A stretch of DNA of 64,000 bases from Rhodomicrobium sp. (GCA_021604665.1 BQJK01000002.1:62001-126000), one strand, 5' to 3'. Positions 25,439 through 36,224 are shown, counted from the stretch's first letter. The notes: generated from the sequence alone by a model not told the origin. Made by a program: numbers and translations.

Positions 25439-27568
25439 CTAAGTGTGAGACAGAATGGCCAATAACAAGAGCGCCACGATATTGGTGATCTTGATCATCG
25501 GGTTGATGGCAGGGCCTGAGGTGTCTTTATAAGGGTCACCAACTGTGTCACCTGTGATGGCAGCTTTGTGAGCATCCGAGCCCTTACCGCCATAGTTTCC
25601 ATCTTCGATATATTTTTTGGCGTTATCCCACGCGCCGCCGCCTGCTGTCATGGAGATAGCAACGAAGAGGCCAGTTACAATCACACCAAGCAGCATGGCA
25701 CCAAGGGCGCTGAAGGCCGCAGATTTGCCGGCAATTGCATCGATTGCAAAGAAGCAGACAATTGGTGAAAGGATTGGCAAAAGAGAGGGAATAATCATCT
25801 CTTTAATGGCGGCTTTGGTTAGCAGGTCTACTGCGCGGCCATAGTCAGGCTTTTCAGTGCCTTCCATAATGCCTGGATGCTCTTTGAATTGGCGGCGAAC
25901 CTCTTCAACGATTTTACCCCCAGCACGGCCAACGGCCATCATGCCCATGGCACCAAAGAGATATGGCAGCATGCCGCCAAAGAATAAGCCAACAACCACA
26001 TAGGGGTTAGAGAGCGAGAAATCGACCGTCACACCTTTGAAATATTGATAGCCATCAGTTTGGGCTGATTGAGCGATAAAATATTTCAGATCTTCCGTGT
26101 AGGCCGCGAACAGCACCAGCGCACCAAGACCTGCTGAGCCAATGGCATAGCCTTTGGTAACAGCTTTTGTGGTGTTGCCAACCGCGTCGAGCGCGTCTGT
26201 TGTGTTGCGCACTTCTTCTGGTAGGTCTGCCATTTCAGCAATGCCACCGGCATTATCTGTTACGGGGCCGAATGCATCCAGCGCCACAACAAGACCAGCA
26301 AGAGCCAGCATAGTGGAAACCGCAATAGCGATACCGAAGAGGCCGGCAAGGCTGTATGTAATGATAATACCAGCAATAATAACCAAGGCTGGCAGGGCTG
26401 TTGCTTCTAGTGAGACAGCAAGGCCCTGAATTACATTGGTGCCGTGACCGGTGACCGAGGCGCTGGCAATGCTGCGCACGGGGCGGTAGTTGGTGCCTGT
26501 GTAATATTCAGTGATAACGATGATCAACGCTGTGGCGATGAGCCCAACAACACCGCAATAGAACAAGTCCATGCCGGTGAAGGTGATTTCATTGATGACC
26601 ATAGTCGTATCCATACCGATCATATAATCGGTGAGCGGATAAAGCGCGATGAGCGACAAGACGCCAGTGGCGATGAAGCCTTTGTAAAGCGCGCCCATAA
26701 TGGAGCTATTTGAGCCAAGACGAACAAAGAATGTGCCTATGATCGATGTTACCACGCACACCGCGCCGATTGTCAGCGGGTAAAGCATGAGATTTTCAAC
26801 GATTGGCTGACCAGCAAAGTAAATAGCGGCCAGAACCATTGTGGCAACGATTGTCACTGCGTATGTCTCAAAAAGGTCAGCGGCCATACCAGCGCAGTCA
26901 CCGACATTATCACCGACGTTATCGGCGATGGTGGCGGGGTTGCGGGGGTCATCTTCTGGGATGCCGGCTTCAATTTTACCTACAAGGTCACCGCCAACAT
27001 CAGCGCCTTTGGTGAAGATACCGCCGCCAAGACGGGCGAAGATGGAGATCAGAGAAGCACCAAAGCCCAGTGCAACGAGGCTATCAATCACTATGCGATC
27101 TGTAATGCCGTAGCCCATGGGGCCTGTTAGGATAAGGAAATAAACTGCAACACCTAAAAGCGCCAGACCAGCCACCAGCATTCCGGTGACAGCGCCTGCC
27201 TTAAAGGCGATGGCAAGGCCAGAGGCCAGGCTAAAGCTGGCCGCTTGCGTGGTGCGCACATTGGCGCGAACTGAAACCAGCATGCCGATAAAGCCAGCAA
27301 GGCCAGACATGATGGCGCCGATAGCGAAGCCAACCGCGACCTGCCAGCTAAGCAGGAATGTGAGCAGCACAAAAATGAGAACGCCAACAATTGCGATGGT
27401 TGTGTATTGCCGCGAAAGATAGGCTGTTGCGCCTTCTTGAATGGCGCCTGCAATTTCCTGCATGCGTGCATTGCCCGGGTCGGACGCCATGACGGAGCGA
27501 ATTGCCCACGCGCCATAAATAATTGACAGCAAACCTGCGCCAATAATCCCCCAAATTACCAAATCCAT
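25439..27568 (-). CDS. hppA: K+-independent proton-translocating membrane pyrophosphatase
   Basis: This integral membrane pump couples pyrophosphate hydrolysis to proton export. It has 709 residues and about 16 transmembrane helices. The catalytic loop [20 protein letters not shown] and the [19 protein letters not shown] segment carry the Mg-pyrophosphate aspartates. The cytoplasmic motif GNTTKA has Lys where K+-dependent enzymes have Ala, which marks the K+-independent H+ type. It is monocistronic, with a strong terminator downstream. The enzyme recovers energy from biosynthetic pyrophosphate and may help in low-energy growth. Confidence 0.96.
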   Translation of the reverse strand: MDLVIWGIIGAGLLSIIYGAWAIRSVMASDPGNARMQEIAGAIQEGATAYLSRQYTTIAIVGVLIFVLLTFLLSWQVAVGFAIGAIMSGLAGFIGMLVSVRANVRTTQAASFSLASGLAIAFKAGAVTGMLVAGLALLGVAVYFLILTGPMGYGITDRIVIDSLVALGFGASLISIFARLGGGIFTKGADVGGDLVGKIEAGIPEDDPRNPATIADNVGDNVGDCAGMAADLFETYAVTIVATMVLAAIYFAGQPIVENLMLYPLTIGAVCVVTSIIGTFFVRLGSNSSIMGALYKGFIATGVLSLIALYPLTDYMIGMDTTMVINEITFTGMDLFYCGVVGLIATALIIVITEYYTGTNYRPVRSIASASVTGHGTNVIQGLAVSLEATALPALVIIAGIIITYSLAGLFGIAIAVSTMLALAGLVVALDAFGPVTDNAGGIAEMADLPEEVRNTTDALDAVGNTTKAVTKGYAIGSAGLGALVLFAAYTEDLKYFIAQSAQTDGYQYFKGVTVDFSLSNPYVVVGLFFGGMLPYLFGAMGMMAVGRAGGKIVEEVRRQFKEHPGIMEGTEKPDYGRAVDLLTKAAIKEMIIPSLLPILSPIVCFFAIDAIAGKSAAFSALGAMLLGVIVTGLFVAISMTAGGGAWDNAKKYIEDGNYGGKGSDAHKAAITGDTVGDPYKDTSGPAINPMIKITNIVALLLLAILSHT

Positions 27569-27722
27569 AGAATAATCTCCCCAGATTAATTGTGTTATGG
27601 TTTTTCAATTCCCGCATTCAGACATTAAGTCAGCGATATGGCAAGCGCCTAAATGGTAGAATTTTTCTATTTCTGCATCTAATCGGGGATTTATCATTTT
27701 ATTTGAAGGTGTTTTTGCGGAG

Positions 27723-28817
27723 TTAGCTTGATTTTACCGTCTCATCGCCGCCAAAATGGGTGAAGGGCTTGCCTTTGAATGGGATGGCTTTGCCTGTCTT
27801 ATCAAGGTATTTAACTACGCCTGATCCTTCAGATGTGGCTTCACTTAATCGACCAATTTCTGTTAGGTGGCAGCCGCTTTTTTCAGCCCCTGCCCTTAGG
27901 GCTGCGTGATCATCTGGGCGGACGGCAAACAGTAATTCATAATCATCCCCCCAACTGACAATTTCAGCTAAGGCTGCGGCGCTATCACTTACCCGGCTGA
28001 GATATTTTTGTGCTGGCATAGAGAGCGGAAAATTCTGGATGTTAATTTCAGCGCCCAAGCCTGAAGCCGTGCATAATTTGGGTAAATCTTTGACCAGACC
28101 ATCTGAAAGATCCATGGCGGCGGTGGCATAGTGCTGCAATATGGGGCTTGCTGCCAGGCGCGGGGTTGGGCGCTGATATTTGCCTTTCAAATAGGTGTAT
28201 TCCTCGGATGTGAGGTCATAGTCATCGCTATGAATCTGGCCGTTTAAAAGCTGAAAGCCGAGGGCTGCATCTCCCAATGTGCCGGTGACGAAGAGATGAT
28301 CGCCTTTATTTGCGCTGTGGCGGTTGATCATTTTACCAGCCGGGACTTCGCCTAAAATGGTGACTGAGAGCATAAGGCCGGATTTGCTGCCTGTTGTATC
28401 GCCGCCGATAAGGGGACAAGCATAGCGCTCTGAGATCAGTTTCAACCCGTTTGAAAAGGCTGTTGCCCACTCCCGTTCCGGGGCGGTGGGGAGCGCAATG
28501 CCGAGCATAAAGCCGGTTGGTGTCGCCCCTTTTGCCGCGAGGTCAGAAAGATTTACGGCCAGCGCTTTCTCTGCAAGGGTTTCTGGCGGGTCATTTTTTA
28601 GAAAATGCTGACCTTCGAGCAGAATGTCTTTTGAGAGGATAAGCTCATAGCCTTCTCTTTGCGTCAGGCTTGCGGCATCATCTTGCAGATCAAAGCTGTT
28701 TATACGCTGATTGGCTAACGGCGCCGCGCCGGGGTTACGTGCCCCGCGCTGCCCGGATTGGTTGCCCTCTATAAGTGGTTTGAAACAAAGGGCGATGAAG
28801 TCTTCTTCTGTCAGCAT
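27723..28817 (-). CDS. thiL: Thiamine-phosphate kinase
   Basis: ThiL phosphorylates thiamine monophosphate to the active diphosphate cofactor. The 364-residue product belongs to the AIR synthase/ThiL fold. It has DDAASLTQREGYELILSKDIL near the N-terminus (metal and substrate aspartates), PLIGGDTTGSKSG, AAMDLSDGLVKDLPKLC and SWGDDYELLFA. A polar insert of about 20 residues (GNQSGQRGARNPGAA) lies in the N-terminal arm. It lies 17 bp downstream of nusB, at the end of the ribH-nusB-thiL run. Confidence 0.95.
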   Translation of the reverse strand: MLTEEDFIALCFKPLIEGNQSGQRGARNPGAAPLANQRINSFDLQDDAASLTQREGYELILSKDILLEGQHFLKNDPPETLAEKALAVNLSDLAAKGATPTGFMLGIALPTAPEREWATAFSNGLKLISERYACPLIGGDTTGSKSGLMLSVTILGEVPAGKMINRHSANKGDHLFVTGTLGDAALGFQLLNGQIHSDDYDLTSEEYTYLKGKYQRPTPRLAASPILQHYATAAMDLSDGLVKDLPKLCTASGLGAEINIQNFPLSMPAQKYLSRVSDSAAALAEIVSWGDDYELLFAVRPDDHAALRAGAEKSGCHLTEIGRLSEATSEGSGVVKYLDKTGKAIPFKGKPFTHFGGDETVKSS

Positions 28818-28834
28818 GCCGGGTGCGGCACAAC

Positions 28835-29482
28835 TTAAGCGCCGCCCTTCTCTTCCACTGGGTGGTTAATCGGGGTTTCCGCCAGGTCTGCTTTGGTCTC
28901 ATCGGCGGCGGTTGGCTCTGGTGCCAGCTCGTTGGTGGTTTGCTGTTCTGGAGTTACTATTACTTCTGGCGCCTCAGCTACAATTGGCACTGGTTCGGTT
29001 TCGGCTGGTTGTGCTGGCGCTGAGGACTGGGCGCGCCATAAATTTTGCAAAACGGCATTCACGACCTTTGGCTCATCATTTTCAAAGAAGGCGTGGGCAA
29101 CATCAACATATTCGCTGATAACAACTTTATGGGGCACATCACTGCGCTCTGTAAGCTCATATGCCCCGCCGCGCAGAATGGCGCGCAGGGTGCTATCAAT
29201 GCGGTTCAGCCGCCAGCTAGCTGCCAGGTGCTTATCTATCAGGGGATCAAGGCGGCGTTGCTGATGAACGATGCCGCTAAGCAGGTCTGTGAAGAAGGTT
29301 ATATCAGCCTTGTTCATATGGTCGCCTTCCATCTCCTGCCCTAAACGGAAGGAAATGAACTCTGCCAGCACTTCATTCAGGTCTGTCTGGGCGACATCCA
29401 TTTGATACAAGGCTTGCACTGCGGCCAGTCTGGCGCTGGAGCGTCTGTTTTTCGATTTATTGCCCTGCTTTGGTTTAGACAT
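28835..29482 (-). CDS. nusB: Transcription antitermination factor NusB with acidic C-terminal extension
   Basis: NusB binds boxA RNA with S10 (NusE) for rRNA antitermination. The all-helical core covers about residues 1-150 (SARLAAVQALYQMDVAQTD near the start, ILRGGAYELTER and VVISEYVDVAHAFF later, ending VNAVLQNLWR). About 65 further residues are rich in Pro, Glu, Ala and Thr, a tail that most NusB proteins lack. I chose ATG 29482, which overlaps the ribH stop by 8 bp; upstream in-frame ATGs at 29488-29500 are alternatives. It is translationally coupled to ribH. Confidence 0.93.
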   Translation of the reverse strand: MSKPKQGNKSKNRRSSARLAAVQALYQMDVAQTDLNEVLAEFISFRLGQEMEGDHMNKADITFFTDLLSGIVHQQRRLDPLIDKHLAASWRLNRIDSTLRAILRGGAYELTERSDVPHKVVISEYVDVAHAFFENDEPKVVNAVLQNLWRAQSSAPAQPAETEPVPIVAEAPEVIVTPEQQTTNELAPEPTAADETKADLAETPINHPVEEKGGA

Positions 29483-29972
29483 CTTCATCGGCCTCATCAT
29501 CAGCTATGGCCGCGAATTTATCTGCAAGGCGAACCAGACCGAGGCAGGCTTCTGCTGCATCGCGTCCTTTGTTTTTCTCACTAACATTTGCCCGCACCAT
29601 TGCCTGGGCGTGGCTTTCAACTGTCAGTATTCCGTTGCCGAAAGGGATACATTCATTCACCGCCAGGCGCATTAACGCCCCGGCGGATTCGCCAGCAACA
29701 ATATCATAATGGGAGGTCTCGCCCCGTATGACACAGCCAAGCGCAATGGCGCCATGAAAATAGGTTTCTGGCTCATCATCGAACAGGCCATTATCTACCG
29801 CGGTGGCCAGGGCTTGTGGAATTTCAAGCGCGCCAGACACGTCAAATACTTCATAGGTGGCATTTGCCTGATCAAGTGCGGCTTTGGTGCCTTTTAGCAG
29901 CTCCTCTGCGACATCAGCATAATAGCGCGATATCAGAATGAGGATGTGACTGGTTTTTGAGTGTTCTGTCAT
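29475..29972 (-). CDS. ribH: 6,7-dimethyl-8-ribityllumazine synthase
   Basis: RibH condenses 5-amino-6-ribitylaminouracil with 3,4-dihydroxy-2-butanone 4-phosphate. The 165-residue protein has DVSGALEIPQAL, GCVIRGETSHYDIVAGESA with the catalytic His, and NGILTVESHAQAMVRA. It sits between ribB and nusB on the same strand, 73 bp after ribB. Confidence 0.96.
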   Translation of the reverse strand: MTEHSKTSHILILISRYYADVAEELLKGTKAALDQANATYEVFDVSGALEIPQALATAVDNGLFDDEPETYFHGAIALGCVIRGETSHYDIVAGESAGALMRLAVNECIPFGNGILTVESHAQAMVRANVSEKNKGRDAAEACLGLVRLADKFAAIADDEADEDV

Positions 29973-30045
29973 TTGGTCCGATCTGCAGGCGATGTTAGTT
30001 GCACTTGAGTTTTAGAAAACCTGGTTCTAGCAATATGGCTTTTCG

Positions 30046-31206
30046 TTATGATGAGATGGGCTGCTGGCCGACGATCTCTAAATCGAAGGATTGCAGGCCA
30101 ATGATTTTAGGTATGGCGGAATCACTTAACAAAATGATTTTCCGGACGCCTATATCAGACAATATTTGTGCACCGGTTCCATATTCAACCAGGCGTTCAT
30201 TCTTGCGGACCTCTTTTTGATCCTCGGAGAGGGCCTCCTTTGCTTCGCTTAGCACTGAGGAGAGCGAGTTTGCCTCTCCGTGGCGCACAAGCACTATAAC
30301 ACCCTGCCCTTTTTCGCCAATGATCTCCATTGATTTCTGAACCATGGCAGCGCCAGAGAGTGAACTTTTAAGGCCGATGATATCATTTAGCAGATTGCAG
30401 CCATGCATGCGCACCAAAACCGGGGCTTCTGCATTTATTTCGCCTTTGATGAGGGCAATATGCTCAACATCGTCAACTCTGGAGCGATAGATGCGGCAGG
30501 TAAACGCGCCGCCGAAGGGGCTTTCTACCTGCTGTTCTTCACTTTTATATATCAAGCGGTCATTTGTACGGCGATAGGCAATTAGGTCGGCAATTGTTCC
30601 TATTTTCAAATCATGCTTGCTGGCAAAGCTCATTAAGTCTGGCAGTCTGGCCATTGAGCCATCATCATTCATGATCTCACAAATAACGCCTGCTGGGGTG
30701 GTGCCTGCAAGCCTTGCGATATCAACTGCGGCTTCTGTGTGACCAGCGCGGACAAGAACGCCGCCATCTCTTGCAACAAGCGGGAAAACATGGCCGGGGG
30801 AGACGATATCATTCGGTCCGTTATCATCAGCTATGGCAACGGCAATTGTATGCGCTCTATCATGAGCGGAAATGCCCGTGCTTATGCCTTCTCTTGCTTC
30901 AATTGAAACTGTGAATGCTGTTTGATTGCGTGCCTGGTTGTGGCGTACCATATAATCAAGGTTCAATTTATCTGCCCGCTCAGGGTCCAGAGCCAGGCAA
31001 ATCAGCCCGCGCCCATGGGTGGCCATGAAATTAATGGCTGCCGCATCAGCAACAGCTGCGGGGATGATCAGGTCGCCTTCATTTTCACGGTCTTCGGCAT
31101 CAACTAGAATGAACATGCGCCCGGCGGCTGCATCGGCGATGATCTCCTCTATGGGGGAGATGCCGATAAGGCCGGCGCCGTGGCTGTTTCGCTCTGGTGC
31201 GTTCAT
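30046..31206 (-). CDS. ribB: 3,4-dihydroxy-2-butanone 4-phosphate synthase with a degenerate GTP cyclohydrolase II-like domain
   Basis: The N-terminal ~210 residues form an intact RibB domain: [16 protein letters not shown] (acidic metal loop), [20 protein letters not shown] and [14 protein letters not shown]. The C-terminal ~175 residues resemble RibA. However, the zinc-binding region that should read like SECLTGDxxGSxRCDC is replaced by [19 protein letters not shown], lacking the Cys triad. The RibA half is therefore probably inactive as cyclohydrolase, as in many alphaproteobacterial RibB proteins, and a separate RibA should exist. The gene sits in the rib operon. Confidence 0.92.
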   Translation of the reverse strand: MNAPERNSHGAGLIGISPIEEIIADAAAGRMFILVDAEDRENEGDLIIPAAVADAAAINFMATHGRGLICLALDPERADKLNLDYMVRHNQARNQTAFTVSIEAREGISTGISAHDRAHTIAVAIADDNGPNDIVSPGHVFPLVARDGGVLVRAGHTEAAVDIARLAGTTPAGVICEIMNDDGSMARLPDLMSFASKHDLKIGTIADLIAYRRTNDRLIYKSEEQQVESPFGGAFTCRIYRSRVDDVEHIALIKGEINAEAPVLVRMHGCNLLNDIIGLKSSLSGAAMVQKSMEIIGEKGQGVIVLVRHGEANSLSSVLSEAKEALSEDQKEVRKNERLVEYGTGAQILSDIGVRKIILLSDSAIPKIIGLQSFDLEIVGQQPISS

Positions 31207-31398
31207 TTTAAAACTCTCTTTCAGTGGCGTCTGAGCTTATCTGCGCTGTTGCTCTATAGCAGATTTAGGGTGCTCATTAGCAGAATTAGACGTGCAGGCA
31301 TGAAAAACCGCAAAATTCAGGCTCTTAAGACTTTGGCCTATTCCCGGAAGCGCTTGCTCTGTTTTGGGCCGCCTTCGCTAGGGGCGCGGCATTTTAAA

Positions 31399-31995
31399 TT
31401 ATTTTTCGCACTCTCTTGCCCGCACTGCATAGCGGGCCAGGAGATCAACTTCAATGTTCATTTTTGTCCCCACCCTGGCAAATTGCCATGTGGTGACCAA
31501 TCTAGTGTGCGGGATGATGCTGACTGTAAATTCAGCGCCATTGACCTGATTCACCGTGAGGGAAGTGCCATTTAAGGTGATTGAGCCTTTTTCAGCGATA
31601 AAACGGGCCAATTCGTCAGGCGCTTTGATTGTATAGACAATGGCATTATCAGCTGTTTCCATGGCGATAATTGGTGCGACACCATCTACATGACCAGAGA
31701 CAATATGACCGCCGAATTCATCACCCATTTTCAGGGCCCGTTCAAGGTTTATCTTTTGGTCTTTTTGCCAGTCTCCAACTGTGGTGACACGTTTTGTCTC
31801 TGGTGAAACATCTACCTGGAAGCGGGTTTCTTCTGCGCCAAGGCTATGGCATTCAATCACAGTTAAGCAGCAGCCATCACATGCGATAGAAGCGCCAAGC
31901 TCTATGCTCTCTTCCTTATAATGGCAAGCTATTTCAAGGCGGCCGCCGTCTATCGCGGTTATGGTGCCTACATCTGTAATTATGCCTGTGAACAT
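31399..31995 (-). CDS. ribE: Riboflavin synthase, alpha subunit
   Basis: This enzyme dismutates two 6,7-dimethyl-8-ribityllumazine molecules to riboflavin. The 198-residue protein has two lumazine-binding barrels. The first opens with MFTGIITDVGTI and includes SIACDGCCLTVIE. The second has GHIVSGHVDGVAPI and GSITLNGTSLTVNQV. It lies between ribD and ribB on the same strand. Confidence 0.96.
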   Translation of the reverse strand: MFTGIITDVGTITAIDGGRLEIACHYKEESIELGASIACDGCCLTVIECHSLGAEETRFQVDVSPETKRVTTVGDWQKDQKINLERALKMGDEFGGHIVSGHVDGVAPIIAMETADNAIVYTIKAPDELARFIAEKGSITLNGTSLTVNQVNGAEFTVSIIPHTRLVTTWQFARVGTKMNIEVDLLARYAVRARECEK

Positions 31996-32072
31996 GTGAT
32001 TTCTATCTGTTTAAATGAATATTGATGAGATTTTGCTTTTTAGCAGCTTTTGTATCAGTCAGTAGCTGTTTT

Positions 32073-33338
32073 TCAAACAGCGGCTATTTCCCTATCGCTC
32101 CTTATATATTGATGCATGAGATTATCTCCAAGGGTTTGACTGTACTCAAGGTTAAGAGGCCAGGCTTCAAGCGCCCATTCCAGACTTTCACCATCAAAGG
32201 GGGCGATGCCCTCTGGCCCGGCGTTTTGGGCACCGATGAAAATATTTAGCTGGTCAAACAGCCCGGCCTTGATCAACCTGCCTGAAAGGGTGGGGCCGCC
32301 TTCTACCATCATGCGGGTAAAGCCGCGGGCGGCAATGGCTGTTGCCAGAGCTCTCAAATCTACCCCGCCTTCACTACTCCGCTTTATTGGGATGAGGGTT
32401 GCGCTGCGCTCTGTGCCATAGGCTTTAACTTCAGCCGATGATATGGCCTGATCATAGGCGACGAGCGGTTGCATGGCCGCCATGTCAGCGCTTATTGCGC
32501 TTGTTTGAAATAGCTTTAAATGTTTGGGCAAGCTTAAGCGGCTATCCAGCAGGATTGGTTGCGGGCTTCTTGCGGCCATACCGTTTAAGCGGCAGGTTAG
32601 GCTTGGGTCATCCGCGAGTGCTGTGCCACGGCCGATGAGGATGCAATCTGCCTCCGCCCTGAGAAGCTGCCCGCGGCGGCGGGCTAATGGTGAGGTGACC
32701 CAGCGCGGCCCGGTGCCATTTCCAGTTGCTGCACTGCCATCAGAGGCGGGGAGGATCAAACCATCTGCGCTCAGGGCGGATTTGATTAGGATAGCTGGGC
32801 GGTTTTCTGTTTTCAGGAGGGTATGGCCGAGGCTGAGCCGGTTGGCGGCCGCCTTACATATGCCGACAGTGACTTTGATGCCGGCAGCTTTTAGCTTTGC
32901 TATGCCGCCGCCTTTTACGCGCTCGTCATGATCATCCCCTGCAATAACAACACGCTTAATGCCGGCCTTAATAATTGCCTCTGTGCAGGGGGGGGTGCGC
33001 CCTTGATGGTTGCATGGCTCGAGGGTTACATAAAGCGTGGCATCTTTTAGTGCTTCCACCCCTATTGCGGCTCGCGCGGTCTCTATGGCTTGTGGTTCTG
33101 CATGGGGGGTGCCGCCGTGCCCGGTGACGGCCCGCGCGATGATCTGCTCACCTGTTTTCGTTGCTGCGGGGCCTCTTGGCGGCGTGGGAGCAACAATAAC
33201 AGCGCCGACAGATGGGTTAGGGCTTGTTTGGCCAAGATTACGCCGCGCCATGGCGAGGGCGCTGGCCATGTAGCGCTTGTCTCTTTCGCTCTGATTGTCG
33301 GTTAGATTGCTGTTCTGATTGTCTTTTTGTGAGGACAA
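32073..33338 (-). CDS. ribD: Bifunctional riboflavin deaminase-reductase RibD
   Basis: RibD deaminates the pyrimidine intermediate and reduces the ribosyl side chain. The deaminase domain has zinc motifs GTPHAEPQAI and LEPCNHQGRTPPCTEAI. The reductase domain (from about residue 180) has LIGRGTALADDPSLTCRL and TRMMVEGGPTLSG. At 421 residues it is somewhat longer than usual, owing to an N-terminal polar leader of ~20 residues. It is followed by ribE 77 bp downstream. Confidence 0.95.
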   Translation of the reverse strand: MSSQKDNQNSNLTDNQSERDKRYMASALAMARRNLGQTSPNPSVGAVIVAPTPPRGPAATKTGEQIIARAVTGHGGTPHAEPQAIETARAAIGVEALKDATLYVTLEPCNHQGRTPPCTEAIIKAGIKRVVIAGDDHDERVKGGGIAKLKAAGIKVTVGICKAAANRLSLGHTLLKTENRPAILIKSALSADGLILPASDGSAATGNGTGPRWVTSPLARRRGQLLRAEADCILIGRGTALADDPSLTCRLNGMAARSPQPILLDSRLSLPKHLKLFQTSAISADMAAMQPLVAYDQAISSAEVKAYGTERSATLIPIKRSSEGGVDLRALATAIAARGFTRMMVEGGPTLSGRLIKAGLFDQLNIFIGAQNAGPEGIAPFDGESLEWALEAWPLNLEYSQTLGDNLMHQYIRSDREIAAV

Positions 33339-33551
33339 GCCTGGCCCCTTTTGCGGTTAGCAAGATGCATATGACGGCAGGACCTTAAGCAATATGACTT
33401 AATCCTGTGCCTGCCTCATCTCTCTACTGGCTGGATTACCGACGAGCTGGCGTGCCTTTCGGATGGAGCGCCAACTAGGATGGAATGCCAGCTGACTTCT
33501 GTGCCGACTGGGCCTGCTGATGAAGATACTGGGCCTGCCTGCTGTTAAAAA

Positions 33552-34022
33552 TTATGTGCCTTCAGTCTGGTCTTTTTCGTTTAACTCGTCCAGCACATTG
33601 CCGAAATCTGTCGCATCACGGAAATCGCGATAAACGGAGGCAAAGCGGACATAAGCGACCTCATCCAGCGCTTTCAGGCCGCTCATAACCAGCTCGCCGA
33701 TATGGTCTGAGTTGACGGCGCTTTCGCCGCTTGCTTCAAGCTGCCGAACAATGCCAGAGATGAGCTGATCCACCCGCTCTTCGGCGATATTGCGTTTTCT
33801 CAGTGCTATCTTAATCGAGCGATAGAGCTTTTCTCTATCAAAGGGGACCGTGCGGCCGTTGCGTTTTTGCACGGTTAGCTCGCGCAGCTGCACCCGCTCG
33901 AAGGTTGTGAACCGGCCACCACAGGCTGTGCAAGAGCGGCGGCGACGTATCGACTGGTTGTCTTCGGCCGGGCGGCTATCTTTTACCTGGGTGTCTGTGT
34001 TGCTGCAATAAGGGCACCGCAT
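33552..34022 (-). CDS. nrdR: Transcriptional repressor NrdR
   Basis: NrdR is a zinc-ribbon/ATP-cone repressor of ribonucleotide reductase genes. The N-terminal zinc ribbon has [18 protein letters not shown] and [16 protein letters not shown] (four cysteines). The ATP-cone follows ([19 protein letters not shown]). The length of 156 residues is standard. It lies between glyA and ribD on the same strand, the usual order in Hyphomicrobiales. Confidence 0.97.
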   Translation of the reverse strand: MRCPYCSNTDTQVKDSRPAEDNQSIRRRRSCTACGGRFTTFERVQLRELTVQKRNGRTVPFDREKLYRSIKIALRKRNIAEERVDQLISGIVRQLEASGESAVNSDHIGELVMSGLKALDEVAYVRFASVYRDFRDATDFGNVLDELNEKDQTEGT

Positions 34023-34135
34023 TTGCCGGTATTCCTGACTTTAAGGATGAGAGACTTGAGCAGTTAAAGGGCTCTGGGTTTGCGGCTTCTGCTCTAGCGC
34101 CGTTTCATCTTCTCAAAAGCTCTATTTAGCACGTG

Positions 34136-34165
34136 ACCGGCAGGGTAAAAGCTCACCCTGCCGGT
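34136..34165. terminator. Strong stem-loop between glyA and nrdR
   Basis: ACCGGCAGGGT (34136-34146) pairs perfectly with ACCCTGCCGGT (34155-34165) around 8 bases, just past the glyA stop. Read leftward from glyA no T-run follows, so it may stabilise or attenuate the transcript rather than end it cleanly. Confidence 0.65.
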
Positions 34166-34218
34166 ATTGTTGTTATCTCTTTAGGTCTTTGAATTCGCTA
34201 ATCGCTAACGAGCTAAAC

Positions 34219-35535
34219 TCAAAATGGCTCGCTGTAGATTGGGAATTTTTGTGTCAATTCAATCGCTTTGGCTTTCACGGCGCGTTCAACATCGCCATTG
34301 CCTTCTGGACCGTTTTTCTGCAAACCTTCTAATGTTTCAGAAATCATTTCACCGATTTTCTGGAACTCAGCGATGCCGAAACCTCTTGTGGTGCCGGCCG
34401 GGCTACCAAGGCGAATGCCTGATGTGATGGTTGGTTTTTCAGGGTCAAAGGGAATGCCGTTTTTATTGCAGGTGATGTTCGCTCTACCGAGGGCTTCCTC
34501 TGCTTCATTGCCTTTCACACCTTTGGGGCGCAGATCAACCAGCACCAGGTGTGTATCAGTGCCGCCTGAGACCAGATCCAAGCCCGCGGATTTTAGTGTT
34601 TCACCGAGCGCTGCTGCATTGTCGATGACATTCTGGGCATAGATTTTATAGGATGGCTCCAGCGCTTCACCAAATGCAACTGCTTTGGCTGCGATGATGT
34701 GCATTAGCGGCCCGCCTTGCAGGCCGGGGAAGATCGCTGAATTCAGCTTTTTGGCAATGGCCTGATCATTTGTGAGGATCATGCCGCCGCGCGGCCCGCG
34801 CAAGGTTTTGTGGGTTGTAGTTGTGGCCACATGCGCATGGGGAAATGGTGATGGATGAACGCCTGCTGCAACTAACCCTGCAAAATGCGCCATGTCGACG
34901 AGCAGGTAAGCGCCAACCTCATCTGCAATCGCTCTAAAGCGGGCGAAATCAATTTGGCGCGGATAGGCAGAACCGCCGGTAATGATCAGCTTTGGCTGAT
35001 GCTCTTTGGCCAAGCGCTCAACTTCATCATAATCTATCAGTTGTGTTTCTTTGCCGACACCATATGAGACAGCATTGAACCATTTGCCAGACATATTTGG
35101 CCGTGCGCCATGTGTGAGGTGACCGCCTGCATCAAGGCTAAGGCCGAGAATGGTATCCCCCGGTTTGATAAGCGAGAGAAATACACCCTGATTGGCCTGG
35201 CTGCCTGAGTGAGGCTGCACATTGGCAAACTCACAATTGAAAAGCTGGCAAGCACGCTCAATGGCGATTTTTTCAACAACATCGACATGTTCGCAGCCGC
35301 CATAATAACGACGCCCCGGGTAGCCCTCAGCATATTTATTGGTCAGCACAGAGCCTGCGGCCTGTAGCACCGCCTTGGAGACAATATTTTCAGAGGCGAT
35401 CAGCTCAATCTCTTCTGATTGGCGGTCAAATTCCTCGCATATTGATTTAAAGACATCTTCATCACTCTCATTCAGGGAGCGGGTGAAAAATGATGCCATT
35501 GCAGACCCTGTCTGGGGCACGTCTGTGACTGACAT
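34219..35535 (-). CDS. glyA: Serine hydroxymethyltransferase
   Basis: GlyA is a PLP enzyme that interconverts serine and glycine with tetrahydrofolate, feeding one-carbon metabolism. The 438-residue product has [34 protein letters not shown], the PLP-lysine segment [16 protein letters not shown], and [15 protein letters not shown]. An AAGGA ribosome site lies about 8 bp before the ATG. It is the first gene of the glyA-nrdR-rib run. Confidence 0.97.
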   Translation of the reverse strand: MSVTDVPQTGSAMASFFTRSLNESDEDVFKSICEEFDRQSEEIELIASENIVSKAVLQAAGSVLTNKYAEGYPGRRYYGGCEHVDVVEKIAIERACQLFNCEFANVQPHSGSQANQGVFLSLIKPGDTILGLSLDAGGHLTHGARPNMSGKWFNAVSYGVGKETQLIDYDEVERLAKEHQPKLIITGGSAYPRQIDFARFRAIADEVGAYLLVDMAHFAGLVAAGVHPSPFPHAHVATTTTHKTLRGPRGGMILTNDQAIAKKLNSAIFPGLQGGPLMHIIAAKAVAFGEALEPSYKIYAQNVIDNAAALGETLKSAGLDLVSGGTDTHLVLVDLRPKGVKGNEAEEALGRANITCNKNGIPFDPEKPTITSGIRLGSPAGTTRGFGIAEFQKIGEMISETLEGLQKNGPEGNGDVERAVKAKAIELTQKFPIYSEPF

Positions 35536-35837
35536 AGCTGATATCCTTCTTTGGGGACGCCTTTTAAGGTGGTGTGAGCTTCATCCCGGCAGGGCGCGCT
35601 GCGAGACTGCTATTAAGCCCGTGATCTCTAGCATGGGGCTAACGTTCCAACAAGAGCGTCACGAGTTGATTTTATCAAAGTTTACCCTGTTTTTTAACAT
35701 AGGCCAATGTGAGGGGAAATGAGGCACAGAGCCACGCCGCACCTGAAACGAAGCGCCTGGCAACTTTGTGATGTGGGTTTCTCACTCTGATGGGAAAGTT
35801 AGGATTAGTGGGCAGGTTAGGATTGGCAAGTTTGGGC
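35536..35837. other. Intergenic region upstream of glyA
   Basis: These 302 bases should carry the glyA promoter. I see no riboswitch-like structure or gene in them. Confidence 0.45.
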
Positions 35838-36062
35838 TTAAACAAGCCGGCCATGTGTTATTTGTTGCTCTTTGCGCTCCAAATCGGCAATACGGCGCTT
35901 TAATTTGCGAATTGCCAGCCTGGTGATATGTTCTCTTGATGTGCTGGCAGGACCGGAAACGCTAACTTCAATATGGCTTTTGGCATCAATCGCTGTCAGC
36001 TTTTGGTATTGGCCGATGATCTGAAACTCAAGATAAATCTCATCTTCTTGTGGCAGGCTCAT
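35838..36062 (-). CDS. Small DUF6898-like protein
   Basis: This 74-residue protein begins EDEIYLEFQIIGQYQKLTAID and continues EVSVSGPASTSREHITRLAIRKLKRRI across two lines. The layout is a short beta-sheet followed by a basic helix. The pattern matches small alphaproteobacterial proteins that I recall as DUF6898, often near glyA-type neighbourhoods. Function unknown. There is no signal peptide or membrane segment. Confidence 0.65.
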   Translation of the reverse strand: MSLPQEDEIYLEFQIIGQYQKLTAIDAKSHIEVSVSGPASTSREHITRLAIRKLKRRIADLERKEQQITHGRLV

Positions 36063-36140
36063 ATCTTCACCATTGGTCCGGATATCTCATTTGTTTCGCT
36101 ACTAATTTTATCTTTATAACCAGATTCTCTGCAAATGAAA

Positions 36141-36171
36141 AAGCCACCGGCTTTTCTCAAGCTGGTGGCTT
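36141..36171 (-). terminator. Terminator of the L,D-transpeptidase gene
   Basis: AAGCCACCGGCTT (36141-36153) pairs with AAGCTGGTGGCTT (36159-36171) with one G-T pair. Read leftward, a run of five Ts follows. It lies about 54 bp past the stop at 36225. Confidence 0.88.
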
Positions 36172-36224
36172 CTCAAATTTATCATGGCAATCACTATTCT
36201 GACCGCTGCTATAAGCTTTAGTGC

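Noticed and set aside
31207..31398. FMN riboswitch before ribB
   Set aside because: I looked for the conserved junction elements of the RFN fold by eye and found none.
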